A DNA stretch of 64,000 bases from Rhodopseudomonas sp. BR0M22 (GTDB lineage Bacteria > Pseudomonadota > Alphaproteobacteria > Rhizobiales > Xanthobacteraceae): NCBI RefSeq assembly GCF_010907035.1, contig NZ_QUMK01000016.1:17393-81392 (forward strand), given 5' to 3'. Within the stretch, counting starts at the first letter, position 1; each line of letters opens with the position of its first letter. The notes beneath the pieces were generated by a model. That model was not told the origin of the DNA, ran no database searches, and saw only the letters and a program-made list of their open reading frames with translations. Shown here piece by piece: positions 51,983 to 59,399 of the stretch. The position numbers were made by a program, and so were the translations under genes.

Positions 51983-52023
51983 TATCGAGATTTATCGAAA
52001 TGATGTCCGCCGTCAAGTCGATA
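51983..52023. promoter_or_regulatory. TATCGA-box region between the two arsR genes
   Basis: TATCGA occurs at 51983-51988 and 51993-51998 (same direction, ten bases apart, about one helical turn) and again inverted near 52018-52023. This direct-repeat layout next to the arsR start fits an ArsR operator, but the binding protein is not determined by sequence. Confidence 0.45.
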
Positions 52024-52044
52024 TTGGTACGTATTTCGGTATTC

Positions 52045-52056
52045 CTAGAAATATCG
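52045..52056. promoter_or_regulatory. Operator-like 12-mer upstream of the second arsR
   Basis: CTAGAAATATCG at this site is the exact reverse complement of CGATATTTCTAG at 52431-52442 upstream of arsM. A shared 12-base element in two promoters of one locus suggests common control, probably by the adjacent ArsR. Confidence 0.5.
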
Positions 52057-52092
52057 TTTGACACTCGGCTGGTTTGGGCTCAGCCTGACGAC

Positions 52093-52410
52093 ATGAAGCT
52101 CGACGATGTCGCCATCAAGTTCGAAGCGCTGGGCAACCCGACCCGGCTGAAGATCTATCGGGCGCTCGTGCGCGCCGGCGAAGCAGGAATGCCGGTCGGA
52201 CGGCTGCAGGAGCAGTTGAAGATCGCGCCGTCGACGCTGTCTCATCATCTCAAGACGCTGATCGCTGCCGGGTTGATCCGCCAGGAACGCGAGGCGACGA
52301 CGCTGAACTGCCATGCCAATTACGACGTGATGCGCAGCCTGATGGGCTACATGGTTTCGGAGTGCTGCGCCGACGCCGTTGAACTGAAGGACTCCCGGAC
52401 TGCGGCCTGA
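52093..52410 (+). CDS. arsR: ArsR family repressor (second copy)
   Basis: A 105-residue winged-helix regulator, distinct from the other ArsR in sequence. The DNA-binding helices read VGRLQEQLKIAPSTLSHHLKTL and the wing ATTLNCHANYD. Cysteines lie at NCHANY and SECCADAVEL near the C-terminus, a plausible arsenite site. The start ATG at 52093 (MKLDDVAIKFEALGNPTRL) gives the normal ArsR opening; the longer frame to 52000 reads into the operator. It is divergent from arsR-arsC-acr3 and followed by arsM, and shares an upstream 12-mer with arsM. Confidence 0.9.
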   Translation: MKLDDVAIKFEALGNPTRLKIYRALVRAGEAGMPVGRLQEQLKIAPSTLSHHLKTLIAAGLIRQEREATTLNCHANYDVMRSLMGYMVSECCADAVELKDSRTAA

Positions 52411-52430
52411 TCGCATCGGGCGTACTTATT

Positions 52431-52442
52431 CGATATTTCTAG
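52431..52442. promoter_or_regulatory. Operator-like 12-mer upstream of arsM
   Basis: CGATATTTCTAG, followed by ACTAATAGAAATA which extends an imperfect dyad, sits in the gap between arsR and arsM, 45 bases before the arsM start. It is the reverse complement of the element at 52045-52056. Confidence 0.5.
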
Positions 52443-52486
52443 ACTAATAGAAATAATGCGACCCCAACAGGAGAAGGAGAAGCGCA

Positions 52487-53344
52487 GTGTCCGATACCGA
52501 GATCCGGGACGTGAAGACCGTCGTCCGCGAAAAATACGCCAGCGCCGCGCTGAAAGTCGCCACCGGCGGCGGCGCTTCGTGCTGCGGTTCGGCAGCGCTA
52601 CCCGGCGCCAGCCCGATCACCAGCAATCTCTACGACGCCGCGCAGGCCAGCGGCCTGCCCGCCGAGGCGGTGCTGGCCTCGCTCGGCTGCGGTAACCCGA
52701 CCGCGCTCGCTCAGTTGGCGCCGGGCGAGACCGTGCTCGATCTCGGCTCCGGCGGCGGCATCGACGTGCTGCTGTCGGCGCGCCGGGTCGGCCCGGCCGG
52801 CAAGGCCTACGGCCTCGACATGACCGACGAGATGCTGGCGCTGGCGCGAGACAATCAGCGCAAAGCCGAGCTCGACAACGTCGAATTTCTCAAGGGCGAG
52901 ATCGAGGCGATCCCCCTCCCCGACAATTCGGTCGACGTGATCATCTCGAACTGCGTCATCAACCTGTCGGGCGACAAGGACCGGGTGCTGCGCGAGGCGT
53001 TCCGGGTGCTGAAGCCGGGCGGCCGGTTTGCTGTGTCGGACGTGGTGACCCGCGGCGAGATTCCGGAAGCGCTGCGCCGCGACGTGCTGCTGTGGGTCGG
53101 CTGCCTCGCCGGCGCGCTCGACGAGGCCGACTACATTGCCAGGCTGGCCGCCGCCGGCTTCGCGCAGATCTCGATCGAGCCGACCCGCGTGTACGACATC
53201 GAGGACGCCCGCGAATTCCTCACCGGCAAGGGCATCGACGTCGATACTCTCGCGCCACAAATGCAGGACAAATTCTTCAGCGGCTTCGTCCGCGCCACCA
53301 AGCCCGGCGCGGCCGGCGACGCACCGGCGCGCTGCTGCGGGTGA
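52487..53344 (+). CDS. arsM: Arsenite S-adenosylmethionine methyltransferase ArsM
   Basis: A 285-residue enzyme that methylates arsenite to volatile or less toxic forms. The SAM motif is VLDLGSGGGIDVLLSA near residues 83-98. Three arsenite-binding cysteines are visible at about residue 68 (SLGCGNP), 156 (ISNCVINLS) and 206 (LWVGCLAGAL), plus an N-terminal CC pair at 32-33 and a C-terminal ARCCG. This matches the well-studied Rhodopseudomonas palustris ArsM group. The start is GTG at 52487 with a strong AGGAGAAGGAG upstream. A shared operator-like 12-mer suggests arsenite induction through ArsR. Confidence 0.97.
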   Translation: MSDTEIRDVKTVVREKYASAALKVATGGGASCCGSAALPGASPITSNLYDAAQASGLPAEAVLASLGCGNPTALAQLAPGETVLDLGSGGGIDVLLSARRVGPAGKAYGLDMTDEMLALARDNQRKAELDNVEFLKGEIEAIPLPDNSVDVIISNCVINLSGDKDRVLREAFRVLKPGGRFAVSDVVTRGEIPEALRRDVLLWVGCLAGALDEADYIARLAAAGFAQISIEPTRVYDIEDAREFLTGKGIDVDTLAPQMQDKFFSGFVRATKPGAAGDAPARCCG

Positions 53345-53416
53345 GACGAGACTTCTGGCCCCGTCATTGCGGGCGCAGCGATCGGAATGCGGAAGCGCAC
53401 CGCGTCACACGCAGAC

Positions 53417-53617
53417 TCAGCCCTTCTTCGCCAGCCGCTTCTCGATCGCCGTGCGGCTGTTGCCGACCTTCTTGATCGCCTTCTTCACGGCGGGCGCCGA
53501 GCGGCCGGTCTTCTTGGCCTCATAGCGGACTTCGTAGTCCTGGCCGCCGGCAACCAGCGCACGGTCCTGATTGCGCCCGCGGGTCGTGGTCTTCTTGGTC
53601 GACTTCTTCGCAGCCAT
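53417..53617 (-). CDS. Small basic DUF3606-like protein, 66 aa
   Basis: A lysine/arginine-rich 66-residue protein (about 27% Lys plus Arg). An N-terminal tail MAAKKSTKKTTTRGRNQDR precedes GGQDYEVRYEAKKTGRSAP and VKKAIKKVGNSRTAIEKRLAK, the pattern of DUF3606 proteins (a conserved G-Q-D-Y-E-V/L-R...KVGNS... core). AGGAGGT lies before the ATG at 53617, a strong ribosome-binding site. It is convergent with arsM. It may be nucleic-acid binding because of its charge, but that is inference. Confidence 0.8.
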   Translation of the reverse strand: MAAKKSTKKTTTRGRNQDRALVAGGQDYEVRYEAKKTGRSAPAVKKAIKKVGNSRTAIEKRLAKKG

Positions 53618-53727
53618 GCTGACCTCCTGCTGTTGCCTGTGTGAGCAACGCTTTCAGGAATCGCAGGTTCCGAAGAACGGCGCGCCGCGGCAGAACAACG
53701 TCGTCGCGAAGCTAAGCGTCTCCATCC

Positions 53728-53805
53728 GTCCTTGCGAGGAGCGCAGCGACGAAGCAATCCAGAAATTCAGTGCACCGGAATCTGGATTGCTTCGCTCGCA
53801 ATGAC
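53728..53805. repeat. Family B dyad repeat
   Basis: GTCCTTGCGAGGAGCGCAGCG with GAAGCAATCCAG on the left, and CTGGATTGCTTCGCTCGCAATGACG on the right. It lies between the DUF3606 gene and the tryptophanase-like gene. Confidence 0.85.
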
Positions 53806-53829
53806 GATCAGAAGCCGCCGCGTGGAGGC

Positions 53830-55278
53830 TTACAGGCTGTCGCCGAAATCCTCGCGGAATTTCGCCACCAGTCGGTTCTGCCAGTCCGACACCGGCTTGA
53901 GCAGGCCGTAGAAGAACCGCAGCACTTCCGGCTCCTCGACGAAGGTCAGCCCCTCGATCAGCTTGCGGTTGGCGTACAGCCAGGCCAGCCGGTCGACCGC
54001 GTATTTGACCTGCGACAGTGTGAACACCCGGCGCGGCATCGCGAGGCGCACCAATTCCATGTTGGCGTAGATCTCGCTGCCGTCCGGCTCGCGCTGCTCG
54101 GACAGCGTGCCGCGCTCCATGCCGCGAATACCGGACGCGATGTACAACGCCGCCGCCAAGGCGCCGGCCGGATATTGCGACTGCGGGATGTGGTCGACGA
54201 AGCGCTTGGCGTCGATGTGGCAGCCGAGGCCGCCGGCCGGAGTGATCACCGGAACGCCGCGCTCGACCAGCTGCTCCACCATGTAGGCGATGAACTGCGG
54301 CCCCTGGTTGATCATCTCCTCGTCCATGGTCTCCTCGAGGCCGACGGTGAGCGCTTCCATTTCGCGCACCGACATGCCGCCATAGGTGAGGAAGCCTTCG
54401 TAGAGCGGCACCAGCGGGCGCATCCTCTCGTACAGCGCGCGGTCGCGGATGCAGATGCCGCCGCCGCGGGCGCAGCCGAGCTTGCGCGCAGAGAAGTATA
54501 CGATGTCGCACAGATCGGCGGTGCGGCGGGTGATCTCGCGGATCGACAGCGTCCTGCAGTGATCCTCGCGGGTCTTGTTGAAGTACAGATTGTCGGCCAG
54601 CAGGCTGGCGTCGAGCACCAGCGGAATGCCGTGCTCCTTGCAGACGTTGCTGACGTCGGCGAGGTTCTGCAGCGACACCGGCTGACCGCCGATCAGGTTG
54701 GTGCCGCTCTCCATCCGCACGAAGGCGACATTGGGGGCGCCGACCTTCTCGATCACCGCGCGCAGCTTGGCGATGTCCATGTTGCCCTTGAACGGGACGG
54801 AGCTGTTCACTTCGAGGCCGGCGTCGGACACCAGCTCCTCCACCGTGCCGCCCAGGAGTGTGATGTGCGCCTTGGTGGTGGTGAAGTGATAATTCATCGG
54901 CACCACCTTGCCGGGCGAGACGAACACCTTGGCGAGGATGTGCTCGCAGGCGCGGCCCTGATGGGTCGGCAGGAAGTAGTGCATGCCGAAGATCTCGCGC
55001 AGCTTGTCTTCGAGCCGGGTGTAGGTGGCGCTGCCGGCGTAGCTATCGTCGGCGGTGAGCATCGCGGCCTGCTGGCGGTCGCTCATCGCGTTGACGCCGG
55101 AATCCGTCAGCATGTCGAGGAAGACGTCGTCGTTCTTCAAGAGGAAGGTGTTGTTGCCGGCCTCGGTGACCTTCTCCAACCGGCGCTCGATCGGCGGCAG
55201 GTTCAGCTTCTGCACGATCCGCACCTTGTGCATCTCGAGCGGCACCGCCTCGTTGCCGAAAAACTTCACTGTCGCCAT
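53830..55278 (-). CDS. Tryptophanase/tyrosine phenol-lyase family PLP enzyme, divergent
   Basis: A 482-residue beta-eliminating lyase. The PLP lysine is Lys266 in YFSARKLGCARGGGI, equivalent to SGKKD of tyrosine phenol-lyase (TPL). Other conserved marks are LLTDSGVNAMSD, DDSYAGSATYTRLE (the TPL Tyr71 region), PTHQGRACEHIL, ESGTNLIGGQPVS and the PLP-binding Asp223 in VLDASLLADN. At the position of TPL Arg217 (DATRCVEN) this enzyme has Leu226, and the second half of the lysine motif is KLGC instead of KKD-type. So the substrate (tyrosine, tryptophan or other) cannot be assigned. A FixK-like box lies upstream, hinting at low-oxygen expression. The start ATG at 55278 gives MATVKFFGNEAVPLEM. Confidence 0.85.
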   Translation of the reverse strand: MATVKFFGNEAVPLEMHKVRIVQKLNLPPIERRLEKVTEAGNNTFLLKNDDVFLDMLTDSGVNAMSDRQQAAMLTADDSYAGSATYTRLEDKLREIFGMHYFLPTHQGRACEHILAKVFVSPGKVVPMNYHFTTTKAHITLLGGTVEELVSDAGLEVNSSVPFKGNMDIAKLRAVIEKVGAPNVAFVRMESGTNLIGGQPVSLQNLADVSNVCKEHGIPLVLDASLLADNLYFNKTREDHCRTLSIREITRRTADLCDIVYFSARKLGCARGGGICIRDRALYERMRPLVPLYEGFLTYGGMSVREMEALTVGLEETMDEEMINQGPQFIAYMVEQLVERGVPVITPAGGLGCHIDAKRFVDHIPQSQYPAGALAAALYIASGIRGMERGTLSEQREPDGSEIYANMELVRLAMPRRVFTLSQVKYAVDRLAWLYANRKLIEGLTFVEEPEVLRFFYGLLKPVSDWQNRLVAKFREDFGDSL

Positions 55279-55351
55279 ATCGCAAGCTCCCCCGACCGTT
55301 CTCCCGCACCGCGCGGGGGCCTTGGCTTATCGGGCAGGCGACTGTTCTGAA

Positions 55352-55365
55352 TTGCGCTTGATCAA
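55352..55365 (-). promoter_or_regulatory. FixK/FNR-like box upstream of the tryptophanase-like gene
   Basis: On the minus strand the site reads TTGA, six bases, GCAA, which fits the Bradyrhizobium FixK2 consensus TTG(A/C)-N6-(T/G)CAA. It lies about 75-88 bases before the start codon, a sensible activator distance. One 14-base site can be chance, so this is a candidate only. Confidence 0.45.
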
Positions 55366-55549
55366 ACGGTTCGGCGCGCTGCCGGACGGCCGCGGGTGCC
55401 GACAGGCGAAACAATTCCCTACCGCGACGAAACCAAATCCAGGGTGCGGCGAAAACGTCCGGAAACGGATGGTGGCGTACTGGTAACGCCAACAAGTCGC
55501 CGCAAAGGCGTCGAGGCGAACGAACAGAGCACCCACAGGGGGACCGACC

Positions 55550-56269
55550 ATGATCCGTTTTCCGCGTACCAGCCGTGCCGCCGCGGTCGCTATCGTCGCG
55601 ATCGGGACCATTGCCATCGCCGCACCTGCCAATGCGGCGCAGCCGCTGCCCTTCCCGTTCCTGCCGTTTCTGCCGCAACCCACGGCAATGCAGCCGCTCG
55701 GCTATGCGCCGGTCGAACAGGCCGCCCCGCAGGTGCAGGCTGCGCCGCAGGATGACGAGGACGGCACCACCGCCGAGCTGCCGGCCCGGCTGAAGCGCCA
55801 GATCGTCGCCTATCAGAGCCGCGAGGCGCCGGGCACCATCATCGTCGATACGCCGAATACGTATCTCTATTACGTGCTCGGCGGCGGCCGGGCGATCCGC
55901 TACGGTATCGGGGTGGGCCGGGATGGCTTCACCTGGTCCGGCGTCAAGTCGGTCGCCAAGAAGGCGGAGTGGCCGGATTGGACGCCGCCGCCGGAGATGA
56001 TCGCCCGCCAGCCCTATTTGCCGCGCCACATGGCCGGCGGTCCCGGCAATCCGCTCGGCGCCCGCGCGATGTATCTCGGCGGTACGGTGTATCGCATCCA
56101 CGGCACCAACGCGCCGTCGACCATCGGCACCCACGTCTCGTCCGGCTGCATCCGGCTGACCAATGAGGACGTCAAGGATCTGTATGCGCGGGTCAGCGTC
56201 GGCGCCAAGGTGATCGTGCTGCCCGACAGCCGCCGCGCCGCCGATGCTGGTAACGGGCGCCGCGGCTGA
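55550..56269 (+). CDS. L,D-transpeptidase (YkuD family)
   Basis: A 239-residue exported enzyme. A signal peptide (AAAVAIVAIGTIAIAAPANA, cleavage after ANAA about residue 30) precedes a Pro/Gln-rich linker. The YkuD domain (about residues 95-230) contains the catalytic motif with His184 (YRIHGTNAPSTIG) and Cys200 (SSGCIRLTNEDV), the standard HGTN...S(S)GC(I/V)R pattern. It cross-links or attaches peptidoglycan through meso-diaminopimelate or remodels lipoprotein anchoring. The start at 55550 gives MIRFPRTSRAAAV with a GGGGGA stretch about 12 bases upstream. It is independent of the dcw cluster. Confidence 0.93.
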   Translation: MIRFPRTSRAAAVAIVAIGTIAIAAPANAAQPLPFPFLPFLPQPTAMQPLGYAPVEQAAPQVQAAPQDDEDGTTAELPARLKRQIVAYQSREAPGTIIVDTPNTYLYYVLGGGRAIRYGIGVGRDGFTWSGVKSVAKKAEWPDWTPPPEMIARQPYLPRHMAGGPGNPLGARAMYLGGTVYRIHGTNAPSTIGTHVSSGCIRLTNEDVKDLYARVSVGAKVIVLPDSRRAADAGNGRRG

Positions 56270-56433
56270 GCCCGCCTCGCCTTCTGCGAAGAACTTACTT
56301 CAACGCGCGGCCTCGTCGAGGTCGCGCGTCACCGCGTCCATCCCCCTGTTGTCAGCTAATCGTCAGCTCGTCCGAACTAACAATCCGACTGACCGCGGTC
56401 GCTTGCCTTGCCGGCCGCGACGAAGGGGGGCTG

Positions 56434-56775
56434 ATGGAGAGGACGATTGGACGCGTCGCCCTGCTGTCGCGGCGGCGCCTGCTCGGCGTAGCGGGTCTCA
56501 CACTGGCGGCGGGCTGCAGCGCAGTCGCGACGCAAATCCGGGCTCAACCGGCCTCCGGTTGTTCGGTGGTGATTCCCCGCAAGTCGTCGCAGCAGGACGC
56601 CCGCTTCATCGCGGTCGCGCCCTCGACGCGGCGCTGCGGCTCTTGCCGATTCTACCAAGCGCCGGACCATTGCATGGTGGTCGAAGGCCTGGTCGGCGCA
56701 GATTCGGTGTGCAATTTATGGGCACTACGCGGCGTCGCGCTCGGCTGCGCGCCCGACGGACCGGTCCGGCTGTAA
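56434..56775 (+). CDS. Small HiPIP-like iron-sulfur protein with export signal
   Basis: A 113-residue protein whose C-terminal half has four cysteines in the spacing C-x2-C-x8-C-x12-C (CGSCRFYQAPDHC then VVEGLVGADSVC). This resembles high-potential iron-sulfur proteins, in which such a pattern with an aromatic next to C2 (RFYQ) and VEG binds a [4Fe-4S] cluster. The spacing is shorter than in classic Chromatium HiPIP but is seen in HiPIP-like proteins of related bacteria. The N-terminus has twin arginines (SRRRLLGVAGLTLAAGC), suggesting Tat export, and a Cys after LAAG that could be a lipidation site. AAGGGGGG precedes the ATG. It would carry electrons in the periplasm; donor and acceptor are unknown. 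Confidence 0.72.
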   Translation: MERTIGRVALLSRRRLLGVAGLTLAAGCSAVATQIRAQPASGCSVVIPRKSSQQDARFIAVAPSTRRCGSCRFYQAPDHCMVVEGLVGADSVCNLWALRGVALGCAPDGPVRL

Positions 56776-56931
56776 TCTTCGGCAACACGCCGGCCCATCT
56801 CCGGCGCGGTGTTCGGCAACATCGCGGCGGATCGCAGGCGTTTCTACGGCCGCCCCAAAGGCGCGTGTTCCACCGCTGGCGCACCCTGGCCCCGGCCTGT
56901 ATTGTCCCGGCCGTTCGCGCCCGGAGTATCG

Positions 56932-58488
56932 ATGCGTTTCGTCAAGTTTGGACTGGTCGCATTTGCGATCGTCGCGATTTCATTCACTGTCACGCTGAAG
57001 GCGTTCGACTGGCTGACGCCGCGCGCCATCGCGCCACCAAATCTACAGGCGCTGCCGCCGTTGCCGCCGATCCGGCAGTCGACCGTGGTGGTGCCGGTGT
57101 CGGTGCCGCTCGGTACGATCCGCGATCTGGTCGACACCGTCGCGCCGCGCAGCTTCTCCGGCAAGGCCGACAACCCGCTGGCGCACTACGTGCAGAACGC
57201 CGACATCCGTTGGACCGCGACCCGCGGCGCCGTGACGGTGCGCGGCGCCAAGGATCAGCTCACCGTCACCTCGCCGTTGACCGGCTCGGTGAGCGCCAAG
57301 GGCTCGCTGTCCGTCAACACCCAGTCGAAGGTCGACGAGACGCTCGGCCGGCTGCTCGGCAGCAAGGTCGCCAAGCAGATCGGCGTCAACATCAAGTCGT
57401 TCAATGCCAACGGCGAGATCAAGGGCAACATCGTGATCAGCGCGCGGCCGCAGGTGCTGCCGAACTGGCACGTCGATCCGCACCTCGACGCCGAGGTTGC
57501 GCTGGCGGATTCCGGGGTCTCGGTCGGCGGCGTGCGCATCGACGTTCCGCAGCAGGTCAAGCCGGTGATCGACAAGGCGATCGCCGATCAGCTCGGGACA
57601 CTGGAGCGCCGCATCCGCGACGACGGCGCGCTGGAGCGCAGCGCGCGGCGCGAATGGGAGCGGCTGTGTCGTTCGGTGCCGCTCCAAGGCGCCGGCGTGC
57701 CGAACGGCTTCTTCCTGGAAATTCGCCCGACCCGTGCGCTGGCGGCGCAGCCGCAGGTCGATGCGGCAGCCGCCACGCTGACGCTCGGCATCGTCGCCGA
57801 TACCCGCATCACCGCCGGACCGACCAAACCGCAATGCCCGTTCCCGCCGGCGCTGCAGATGATCGCGCCCGACAACGCCGGCGTCAAAGTCGCGGTGCCG
57901 ATCGACATTCCGTTCCAGGAGCTCGATCGCGTCCTCGAAGCGCAGTTCGTCGGCAAGACCTATCCGGAGGGCGACAGCCACGCCGCGATCACGGTCAAAC
58001 GCGCCAAGCTGTCCGCCAGCGGCGACCGGCTGCTGATTTCGCTGCTGGTGGACGCCAAGGAGAACCGCAGCTTCTTCGGCTTCGGCACCGAAGCCACCTT
58101 GCACGTCTGGGGACGGCCGACGCTCGATCAGGAAAACCAGACGCTGCGGCTGTCGGACATTCAGCTCGCGGTGGACTCCGAATCCGCGTTCGGTCTGCTC
58201 GGCGACACCACCCGCGCCGCTGTGCCGTATCTGGAAAAGGCCATCGCCGAGAAGGCGGTGATCGACCTGAAGCCGGAAGCCTCCAACATTCAGCGCCGGG
58301 TCGGCAACATGGTCGCCTCCTATCAGCGCAATGAAGACGGCATGCGGATCTCGTCGGAGATCTCCAGCCTGCGGCTCACCGATCTGGTGTTCGACTCCAA
58401 CATGTTGCGGATCACCGCCGAAGCCAACGGCATCCTCGAAGTCACATTGACCCGACTGAAGCCGCCGGAGCTTCCGCTGCCGCACTGA
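56932..58488 (+). CDS. DUF4403 family protein
   Basis: A 518-residue protein with one N-terminal membrane anchor or signal (FGLVAFAIVAISFTVTLKAF, residues 6-25) and a large periplasmic part. The body is rich in beta-strand patterns such as STVVVPVSVPLGTIRDLVDT and ITVKRAKLSASGDRLLISL, and in its layout resembles DUF4403 proteins with two related halves (about 40-270 and 280-510). The function is unknown. Similarity of such proteins to lipid-binding (SMP/TULIP-like) folds has been suggested for the family but is not visible from motifs here. The start ATG at 56932 is preferred over 56809 because it precedes the anchor directly. Confidence 0.8.
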   Translation: MRFVKFGLVAFAIVAISFTVTLKAFDWLTPRAIAPPNLQALPPLPPIRQSTVVVPVSVPLGTIRDLVDTVAPRSFSGKADNPLAHYVQNADIRWTATRGAVTVRGAKDQLTVTSPLTGSVSAKGSLSVNTQSKVDETLGRLLGSKVAKQIGVNIKSFNANGEIKGNIVISARPQVLPNWHVDPHLDAEVALADSGVSVGGVRIDVPQQVKPVIDKAIADQLGTLERRIRDDGALERSARREWERLCRSVPLQGAGVPNGFFLEIRPTRALAAQPQVDAAAATLTLGIVADTRITAGPTKPQCPFPPALQMIAPDNAGVKVAVPIDIPFQELDRVLEAQFVGKTYPEGDSHAAITVKRAKLSASGDRLLISLLVDAKENRSFFGFGTEATLHVWGRPTLDQENQTLRLSDIQLAVDSESAFGLLGDTTRAAVPYLEKAIAEKAVIDLKPEASNIQRRVGNMVASYQRNEDGMRISSEISSLRLTDLVFDSNMLRITAEANGILEVTLTRLKPPELPLPH

Positions 58489-58537
58489 TCTTCGGTCTTC
58501 ACAGTACTGCTTTAACAAAGGATCGCTTCAACGCGCA

Positions 58538-58568
58538 CGAACGCCGCCGGCAAAACCGGCGGCGTTCG
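58538..58568. terminator. Bidirectional hairpin between DUF4403 and PRC-barrel genes
   Basis: Arms CGAACGCCGCCGG and CCGGCGGCGTTCG pair perfectly (13 bp) around a CAAAA loop. It lies between converging genes. There is no long T-tract, so it is a strong hairpin terminator or 3'-stabiliser rather than a textbook intrinsic one. Confidence 0.75.
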
Positions 58569-58594
58569 CGTGATGCAGGCTTCGCCCGCGTCGC

Positions 58595-59122
58595 TTACTT
58601 GGAGTACTTGAACTCCGGCATCGACTTCAGCTGATCCTTGGTCGCGTTGAACACGGCGTGATCCGGATACCAGCGATCGGCACTGCTCGCGGTTGTCGAA
58701 GTCGCAGCACCGGTGGTGGTGCCCGCCGGGGCGGTGGTCGAGCTCGCCGGCGCGTTCTTGTTCATCGCGGTGTTCGACGACACCGGGGTGTCCACGAACT
58801 TCAGCTTGTCGAACGCGACGGCGACGTCACGCTCGCCGACGCCGAGGAAGCCGCCGACGCCGATCACCACGGCCTGAACGCGGCCCTGGTTGTCGAGCAG
58901 AATCTCGTTGATGTCGCCGAGCTTCTCGTTGCCCTGGTTGTAGACGTTGAGGCCGATCATCTTCGACGCACGCCACTCACCCATGTGCTGCTGCGAAGCG
59001 GCAGCGGTGGACGACTTCGACATCGTGCTGGAGCTCTCGGCCGGCGCCGGATTCTGGGCGTAGGCGGCGGTCGCGAGGAGAGTGGTACCCAGGAGGCCGG
59101 CGATCAAAGTCTTGGTGTTCAT
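58595..59122 (-). CDS. Exported PRC-barrel domain protein
   Basis: A 175-residue periplasmic protein. The signal peptide is MNTKTLIAGLLGTTLLATAA with cleavage after AYA (about residue 22). A Ser/Ala/Thr-rich stretch follows, then the PRC-barrel (about 45-115: ASKMIGLNVYNQGNEKLGDI, then EILLDNQGRVQAVVIGVGGF and VGERDVAVAFDKLKF). A Thr/Ala-rich linker leads to a C-terminal segment ending WYPDHAVFNATKDQLKSMP. PRC-barrels bind proteins or RNA in several contexts; in exported form they are common in Rhizobiales, often as stress proteins. The start ATG at 59122 gives the signal directly; 59140 adds six residues. Confidence 0.88.
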   Translation of the reverse strand: MNTKTLIAGLLGTTLLATAAYAQNPAPAESSSTMSKSSTAAASQQHMGEWRASKMIGLNVYNQGNEKLGDINEILLDNQGRVQAVVIGVGGFLGVGERDVAVAFDKLKFVDTPVSSNTAMNKNAPASSTTAPAGTTTGAATSTTASSADRWYPDHAVFNATKDQLKSMPEFKYSK

Positions 59123-59309
59123 CTCAATGCCCTCTTGCATAGTGAATGGTGCCTACAGAACCGCAGACTAGCCACGACGTTCCAGGGCTCGAACGTTTTT
59201 TAGCGCCATGCGCCGCACCAAACGATTAGTTCGCGACGCCGCCGAGTTCCAACGAGTTCCCCGAATCAGTGCGCGGTATTAGCGACTCGGACTCGTCGTC
59301 GCCCACGAC

Positions 59310-59354
59310 AAAAAAAGCGCATCCCCTTGCGCCGCAGCGAAAGGGAATGCGCTC
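59310..59354 (-). terminator. Rho-independent terminator of the Ser-rich protein gene
   Basis: Read on the minus strand, AGCGCATTCCCTTTCG and CGCAAGGGGATGCGCT form a stem with one bulge, followed at once by TTTTTTT. It lies about 46 bases after the stop at 59400. Confidence 0.88.
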
Positions 59355-59399
59355 GAACCGACGGCGTCACACAGTCGGATGGAAAACTCGGGCAGCGTC

